From JAYZQT01 sp964412235 (GTDB lineage Bacteria; Pseudomonadota; Alphaproteobacteria; MPNO01; UBA830), in NCBI GenBank assembly GCA_964412235.1, contig CAYPNT010000018.1:1-39176 (forward strand): a DNA stretch of 39,176 bases, given 5' to 3'. Each line of letters opens with the position of its first letter. Position 1 is the first letter of the stretch. The notes beneath the pieces were generated by a model. The model was not told the DNA's origin. It saw nothing but the letters and a program-made list of their open reading frames with translations, and did not search any database. The position numbers and the translations under genes were made by a program. Positions 34,211-39,176 of this stretch are shown here, one piece after another.

Positions 34211-35687
34211 TTACTCGGAATTCTGCACGGATAAGGTATTTTTTAATTTGCTACGCAAAATTTTATTCGCGGCGTTACGAGGTAAAACATCCAGAAAAAT
34301 ATATTCCCTGGGTCGTTTATAGTTAGCCAACGAAGAAGATCTACACCATCCCTCCAATGCTTCTGATGTTATTTTGTCATCATCCACTACCACGCACCNN
34401 NNNNNNNNTTGTCTCTACCTCCTCTGGGTGAATGTTTTCTCCGCCCGAAACTATCATGTCATCAACCCGACCCCGCAGCTCAAACTCCCCATCCCTGCGC
34501 TGAACAACAATATCCCCTGTGCGGTACCACCCGGAAACGAGCTTTTCGACTGTTACTTCAGGGCGATTTAGATAACCAACGAATGATGCGTCCGCAGACG
34601 CATCAACCAGTAACTCACCCTCCTCTTCTTCCGCACAAAGTTCATCGATGGCCCCACCTATCCGCCCCACACGAACATTCGAATAAAAACCAGGACGTAG
34701 AGTAAATGGTTTGCCTGCTGGATCTGGCATGTATAGCGAGTTCATTACCTCCGTTGTTCCGTAGATGTTACATATTAGAGCGTTAGTAAAAGACGACGTC
34801 ACTTGATCAAGTAATGTTCCAGGCATCGCGGCGCCTGCATACACAAGGTTTTCCACCGAACTCACAGAATGAACCTCAAAATTTTCTGCTGCAAGCAACG
34901 CATGGAAATGTGCCGGGGCGCCATACAGAAACGTTATGTTTTGTGAATAGATAATGTTTAAAGCTGCCCTAGGGTCAAACGTTGAATGAACAAAATAAGT
35001 GCCGTTGAGTGAAAGCGTAGTCAGAAATGCCGAGTAAAAACCAACTGCATGGAATAATGGCATTAAACCCAGTGCCCGATTATGTGAACCGTGTCGCAGA
35101 CCACATTGGACAACCGCATACAAAACGCGAGGGTCTGTAGCTCGATGCGGTATCATAACTCCCTTAGGAAGGCCAGTGGTGCCAGAAGTATAAAGAATAA
35201 AGGCTGTCGCTTCTGCCGTCGGACGTTCCCATGGCGGCACGGTATCCCGACTGCCGCGACACAAAGCAAAATCTGTGGAACCTTCTATCGTATTTGTGGG
35301 GGTATAGATCGGCATTCCACTCGGTACAGCTTTTTGCGCCGCTGTAACAATCTCAGCATCTGGAAGACAAACGACCGTAGAGACCCCAGCATCCTCTAAT
35401 AAAGCCCCTATTTCCTCATGTTTCAAACGCGGGTTTATAAGGCACACCTCCGTCCCTAGCCGATGAAGTGCGAGAATAGCGATTGCATGCTCGAGCATGT
35501 TTGGTAAAACCGTTGCTGTCCGTTGCCCTGATGATATTCCAGCCTCCATGAAGCCAGCTGCAACAGTTTCTATTTCTTGAATTAATTGCCTATAATTGAA
35601 TGCCCGATCAGTCAAATCATCCATTATGGCGAGTTTTTCAGGCGTCCTTTCTGCGGCGAGCCTAATATGGTCCCATACAGTTTGCAC
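34211..35687 (-). CDS. Acyl-CoA ligase (AMP-binding), interrupted by an assembly gap
   Basis: The gene encodes a class I adenylate-forming enzyme. Before the gap the product has AFILYTSGTTGLPKGVM (P-loop, residues ~163-178), NIYGTTEV, WYRTGDI and GRVDDMIVSGGENIHPEEVE. After the gap the C-terminal part reads CVVVDDD, YKRPREYIFL and VLPRNAANKILRSKLK, with the catalytic lysine in ANKILR. About 30-40 residues of the family's hinge-following segment are missing, so the ten Ns stand for roughly 100 bases and the two halves are in different frames. This is an assembly artefact, not a natural break. The GTG start at 35687 has CGGAG six bases upstream. It likely activates a carboxylic acid to its CoA thioester. 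Confidence 0.85.
34399..34408. other. Assembly gap, ten Ns
   Basis: A run of ten ambiguous bases lies within the acyl-CoA ligase gene. Homology indicates more sequence is missing than the ten bases shown. Confidence 0.99.
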
Positions 35688-36069
35688 ACATTTCTCCGAA
35701 CAAAATTTTACTATAGCGCCATCATACGACCCCCCGCTTGTTCCACAACAGGGCCATTGGCCAGGGCAAAAAATGATGCTAAAGCAGTGTATTTGGGCCT
35801 GATTATTATAATTCAAACATCAGTTTAGAAAATATCTCAGCAGACAAGCGTACAAGTAAAAATATGGAATTTATCCCAAAATTGACACGACAATAAAAAT
35901 TCGGATTTACTAACTCCTGAACAACACGCACTGGAATAAATAGTGAATCATTCTGACTTAATTGCTCGAATGGAAGCCTTTTGCCGTCAGTCGGGTATCG
36001 CACAGACTACCTTTGGTCGCCCAGCAGTCAATGATGGAAATTCATAAATAACATTTGAGAAAGAATTTA
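35688..36069. other. Intergenic region between divergent acyl-CoA ligase and MetE-like genes
   Basis: This 382-base, AT-rich stretch holds no gene I can support. A frame continuous with the ligase extends to 35816 but has no plausible ribosome site. TTGACA at 35882-35887 is a possible -35 element for the plus-strand gene, but no good -10 hexamer lies 17 bases on. Both promoters of the divergent genes probably lie here. Confidence 0.4.
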
Positions 36070-37188
36070 ATGTCATCCAAACCCTTTTTTCGTGCCGACC
36101 AAGTAGGCAGCTTGTTGAGACCCGAAAAACTTCTGACCGCACGCAAAGAATGGAAAGCCGAGAAAATCTCACTGTCTGATCTGCGCTCTATTGAAGATAA
36201 AGCCATTCAAGATTGCGTAACGCTGCAAGAACAGCTCGGCTTAAAAGCAGTGACTGACGGTGAGTTTCGACGGGAAAACTGGTGGATCGACTTTATTTCA
36301 TCCATAGATGGCATCGAAATCAGCGAACCCGATCAAAGTTCAACTTTTCAACAAAAACCAGAAAAAACTGGTACTTACGTGCCAAAAAATGTTTTGACAA
36401 CTGGGAAAATTAGTGGCGGCGGCACACTCTCCATCGAGGACTTCGAATACCTAACGCAGTGCACCATAAGAACGCCAAAAGTCATGATCCCGTCACCGAG
36501 TCGCATACATTTCCATGGAGGGCGGAGAGCGGTGAGCGAAGACATCTATCCGTCTATAGACGATTTTTGGTCAGACATCGTGGAACTATACCAAGCGGAA
36601 ATTAGAGCATTAGAACAACGTGGGTGCCATTACATACAAATTGATGACCCCGTCCTAACCTATTTTCTCGATGAACGATTGCGGAAAAACATCGCAAAGA
36701 TTGGTGAAGACCCAGACCAATTGTTGATACACTATGGCGACATTATTAATCAGTGCATCGCAAAACGCTCAAGCGATACATATATATCTCTGCACCTCTG
36801 CCGCGGTAATGCACAGAGCCAATGGATTGCGGCGGGCAGTTACGACGCGATGGCGCGAGAACTATTTCCCCGTGTCAATGTTGATGCTTGGTTTCTAGAA
36901 TACGACGACGAGCGTTCCGGCGGTTTTAGCCCCCTTCGTTTTATCCCAGAGGGTACAAAAGTAGTTCTCGGCTTAGTCACAACCAAAACAGGCTCGTTGG
37001 AAGATCGAGATGAAATTGAAGCTCGGATACAAGAAGCGGCAAAGATCGTACCCCTCGAAGATTTGGGGCTTAGCCCGCAATGTGGTTTTGCCTCTATCGA
37101 CGTCGGCAACAAAATTGCGTTTGAAGAACAGAATAAAAAACTAAAGTTGGTACTTGAGGTCGCCGAAAAGGTTTGGGGAGAGATATAA
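36070..37188 (+). CDS. MetE C-terminal-domain-type methyltransferase
   Basis: The 372-residue product matches the short cobalamin-independent methionine-synthase-like family that has only the catalytic barrel. Zinc ligands are visible: His242 and Cys244 (ISLHLCRGN), Glu277 (AWFLEYDD) and Cys338 (SPQCGFAS). The start FFRADQVGSLLRPEKL and the segment AVTDGEFRRENWW are typical. Stand-alone members transfer methyl groups from various donors to thiols and are not always methionine synthases. An ATG at 36070 (AGAAAG upstream) was chosen over an in-frame TTG at 36055. It stands alone on the plus strand between minus-strand units. Confidence 0.85.
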   Translation: MSSKPFFRADQVGSLLRPEKLLTARKEWKAEKISLSDLRSIEDKAIQDCVTLQEQLGLKAVTDGEFRRENWWIDFISSIDGIEISEPDQSSTFQQKPEKTGTYVPKNVLTTGKISGGGTLSIEDFEYLTQCTIRTPKVMIPSPSRIHFHGGRRAVSEDIYPSIDDFWSDIVELYQAEIRALEQRGCHYIQIDDPVLTYFLDERLRKNIAKIGEDPDQLLIHYGDIINQCIAKRSSDTYISLHLCRGNAQSQWIAAGSYDAMARELFPRVNVDAWFLEYDDERSGGFSPLRFIPEGTKVVLGLVTTKTGSLEDRDEIEARIQEAAKIVPLEDLGLSPQCGFASIDVGNKIAFEEQNKKLKLVLEVAEKVWGEI

Positions 37189-37245
37189 AATAATATGTTT
37201 GCCTAACAATCCTTCAAAGACCTGCCGTTATAAACGTTACTCAGA

Positions 37246-37842
37246 TCACTGTATATTCTCTATCTTCAGTCTCAGGTTTAAAACGCCTTTGGAACTATCG
37301 ATCCCAACCTCATAGTGATCGCCCAAAACAACATCATTAGTCACATTTGAACTGGTGGTGAAGACTGCGGTACCGGCCCTTAAGTCCGATGTGGCGCCTA
37401 AAATATCGTTAGTTTGGCTAACCGATGTTAGTTTGGATAGGAAAATCACCTCTTCCGACCGGCTCCTTCCATCCTGTATCACTCGGAATCTTAGTTTCGA
37501 ATTATTCCAGACTTCTATAAGTTGACTATATCGCAACGCTTGCCTCGCGATGACAATAACATCATTAAAAACAACGCTTGCGGTAACCAATACACCATGA
37601 TCCGCAGCAATAAATACCAGCGAAGGCATTGCCCGAGACTGTTGGGAACACCGCTGCAACACGGTACGTGACGTAAGACGGGATATAGGAACCTGGGTTT
37701 TACTATTGGTCGAATATAAATACGCGTGCTCAACAAGAATGTCAGGCGTTACAATCGTGTTTACCGACTGATAGACATGCGGTTGATATAAAAAGCTACT
37801 CACCATGCCAGAAGATAATCTATTAAAACCTCCTTGCGACAC
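37246..37842 (-). CDS. Uncharacterised protein, possibly fumarylacetoacetate-hydrolase-like
   Basis: The 198-residue product is not confidently recognised. Its C-terminal half, LRFRVIQDGRSRSEEVIFL followed by DLRAGTAVFTTSSNVTND and LGDHYEVGIDSSKGVLNLRL, follows the order seen in the FAH family (N-G-E..., L.PGD...TGTP.GVG, GD.V.VEI...G.L). The metal-binding glutamates of FAH were not found. The GTG start at 37842 has no clear ribosome site. A perfect AGGAGG lies just inside the frame at about 37829-37834 with no well-placed in-frame start behind it; the ATG at 37806 is 22 bases away. A decayed or frameshifted gene is possible. It follows the LLM gene by 52 bases. Confidence 0.35.
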   Translation of the reverse strand: MSQGGFNRLSSGMVSSFLYQPHVYQSVNTIVTPDILVEHAYLYSTNSKTQVPISRLTSRTVLQRCSQQSRAMPSLVFIAADHGVLVTASVVFNDVIVIARQALRYSQLIEVWNNSKLRFRVIQDGRSRSEEVIFLSKLTSVSQTNDILGATSDLRAGTAVFTTSSNVTNDVVLGDHYEVGIDSSKGVLNLRLKIENIQ

Positions 37843-37894
37843 CCGTAGACATACGAAAAGTCACACTCCTTCTATTGCAGAAATAACATCGTAT

Positions 37895-38842
37895 TCAGTC
37901 TTTCTGCAATTCTTGTTTGAAGCGAACCAACTCCTCTAACTGTTTTGCATCATTACTTCCCGTAAATCGTACACAGATGTGCGAGGCACCTGCAGAAGTA
38001 AATTCCCCAAGCCAATCGATCGCTCCCGATGAGCTGCCAGCAAAACAGTACTGTTGGCGTCGAATGGTTTCAGCTGACGTCAGATAATAGCTGGACAAAT
38101 AGTTGTCGAGCTCGGATTCCGCTGTTGACTGGTTGTCATTCACGGCGATAGTCACATAGGCTGCACCGATAATATTATTGGGATCCCGCCCCGCAGAACT
38201 CGCAAACTTTTTAACCTGTGCCCAACATTCACCCCAGTCGCCTCCGCGTCCGGGACCCGAAGGAAACCACCCATCAAAATATCGCCCGGAACGCCTTAAA
38301 GAAGCCTCTACACCTCCGCCACTCCATATTTCGGGGCCGCCTTTAGTATAGGGCAATGGTGCTAATTCACCCTTTTCAACCTTCCACAAACCGTCCCAAT
38401 CCACGGCACCACCATTCCACAGAGCCCTGCACAGTCGGATCTGTTCAAGCATCCGACCAATACGTTTCTCAAAAGGCACACCAGCCGCCTCAAACTCGTT
38501 TCTTATAGCGGGTGCATCCCTCGCTGTCCCCACTCCCAAAATCATCCGTCCCTCACTAATCTGATCAATTGTGGCAACTTGATGAGCAAGCAGAACAGGA
38601 TTGCGAAGCATTGGAAGCAAAACGGCCGTGCCAATCTTTACTTGGTTCGTTCGGCCCGCAATCGCCGCAATCAAGCTGAGAGGGTCATGGCGCGGTTTTG
38701 CTAGCAGTGAATCACCAATCCAAACGCTATCCACCCCTAGTTTATCGGCAATATCCCCAAGATTGAGGATTTCTTGTGTATCATGTTTGCCAACCATTAT
38801 GCGTTCACGTGTAGGCAGTAGGTAACCAAGTTTTAGTGGCAT
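37895..38842 (-). CDS. LLM-class oxidoreductase, F420-dependent type
   Basis: The 315-residue TIM-barrel protein has MPLKLGYLLPTRERIM, DKLGVDSVWIGDSLLAKPRHDP, VKIGTAVLLPMLRNPVLLA and EGRMILGVGTARDAPAIRNE. These are features of the F420-dependent branch of the luciferase-like family (methylene-H4MPT-reductase-like) rather than of the FMN-monooxygenase branch seen at 12719-13822. The presence of fbiC and npdG in the same window makes F420 as cofactor plausible, though not proven. It lies between the rhodanese gene and the FAH-like ORF on the minus strand. AGAGAAAG precedes the ATG. Confidence 0.85.
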   Translation of the reverse strand: MPLKLGYLLPTRERIMVGKHDTQEILNLGDIADKLGVDSVWIGDSLLAKPRHDPLSLIAAIAGRTNQVKIGTAVLLPMLRNPVLLAHQVATIDQISEGRMILGVGTARDAPAIRNEFEAAGVPFEKRIGRMLEQIRLCRALWNGGAVDWDGLWKVEKGELAPLPYTKGGPEIWSGGGVEASLRRSGRYFDGWFPSGPGRGGDWGECWAQVKKFASSAGRDPNNIIGAAYVTIAVNDNQSTAESELDNYLSSYYLTSAETIRRQQYCFAGSSSGAIDWLGEFTSAGASHICVRFTGSNDAKQLEELVRFKQELQKD

Positions 38843-38865
38843 CTAATTCGCTTTCTCTTTTTCTA

Positions 38866-39176
38866 TTACAATAGGACCTTAAAACGCGCGTCTCCATCTG
38901 CATCGATTTGGGCTGGCAGGTTTTCTTCCCATCTCAAATAGGCTACCGCGGCCTCATCACTCCCCATATGCCTTTTGGAAACCCAGAAAAGGTAGTCTAT
39001 ACAATCCTCGTCAGGAGGCAGGTCAGGCGAAGCTTCAAGCGGCAGCCCTACTGAAACCCAAGTTTGACGGCCACCTTCTAGAACTAAGACGGGACTGTTC
39101 GTTAACTCAATGCAGTCAATAGCCGCGAGGCGCGCCTTCACTTCATGTTGGGAATACAAAACTACGGATTTCCCTA
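38866..39176 (-). CDS. Rhodanese-domain protein, C-terminal fragment
   Basis: The frame is open to the right edge and reads GKSVVLYSQHEVKARLAAID, VLVLEGGRQTWVSVGLPLE and finally YLRWEENLPAQIDADGDARF. This matches the last rhodanese module and tail of multi-domain bacterial rhodaneses. The residue at the active-site position (normally Cys in YC) is Ser in LYSQH, so this module is unlikely to carry persulfide. Upstream modules, cut off here, may hold the active cysteine. The gene ends 23 bases before the LLM start, so both are probably in one transcript. Confidence 0.75.
   Translation of the reverse strand, partial: GKSVVLYSQHEVKARLAAIDCIELTNSPVLVLEGGRQTWVSVGLPLEASPDLPPDEDCIDYLFWVSKRHMGSDEAAVAYLRWEENLPAQIDADGDARFKVLL

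Noticed and set aside
34211..35816. Frameshifted ligase pseudogene
   Set aside because: The break coincides with ten Ns, so it is an assembly gap and not a mutation.
35806..36003. Minus-strand 65-codon frame in the intergenic region
   Set aside because: AT-rich, no recognisable motifs and no ribosome site.

Overview
No rRNA, tRNA, CRISPR array or insertion sequence was seen, so taxonomy rests on gene content. The mix suggests a proteobacterium, probably an alphaproteobacterium of the aquatic kind known from metagenome bins (an inference). It includes a presqualene diphosphate synthase of the hopanoid route, several catabolic SDR/Rieske/ThDP genes, RutA-like and F420-type flavin enzymes, and moderate GC. 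A 10-N run at 34399-34408 shows this is a scaffold with an unfilled gap. Both ends cut genes: a molybdenum-hydroxylase large subunit at position 1 and a rhodanese-type protein at 39176.

Layout. (1) 1-3705, minus: start of a CO-dehydrogenase/xanthine-dehydrogenase-type large subunit, then a compact F420 operon (small ORF, fused FO synthase fbiC, F420:NADPH oxidoreductase npdG) with overlapping reading frames. (2) 3762-11392, small alternating units: crotonase, SDR, amidase+SDR, ThDP enzyme+cupin, DASS-type anion transporter. (3) 11526-15138, minus: AI-2E-family permease, RutA-like LLM monooxygenase, EamA exporter, Mpo1-like (DUF962) protein. (4) 15273-18826, plus: Rieske oxygenase, two VOC proteins, a DUF1989 protein and a DUF924 protein. 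(5) 18866-30669, minus: a 12-kb run of thirteen genes that is the core of the window: small recombinase-like-helix protein, Rieske oxygenase, SDR, cupin, alpha/beta hydrolase, an SDR without its catalytic residues, ThDP enzyme, aspartate-dehydrogenase-like protein, CMD/AhpD protein, a divergent GroEL, an EamA exporter, a RidA-related protein and a RidA-family protein. (6) 30819-31694, plus: hpnD. (7) 31759-35687, minus: MFS carrier, Pht5-like binding protein/decarboxylase, acyl-CoA ligase containing the gap. (8) 36070-37188, plus: MetE C-terminal-type protein. (9) 37246-39176, minus: possible FAH-like protein, F420-type LLM oxidoreductase, end of a rhodanese.

Taken together this looks like an island for the oxidation of one or more organic compounds, plausibly nitrogen-containing aromatics or heterocycles: Rieske and LLM oxygenases open the chemistry, cupin/VOC/FAH-like proteins and hydrolases process products, RidA-type and amidase proteins handle nitrogen, SDRs and ThDP enzymes finish, and DASS/MFS/EamA carriers move substrates. 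The substrate cannot be read from sequence. The most unusual gene is a GroEL paralogue with Ala at the position of the ATP-hydrolysing Asp398, embedded in that catabolic run. I recognise no transcriptional regulator anywhere in the 39 kb.
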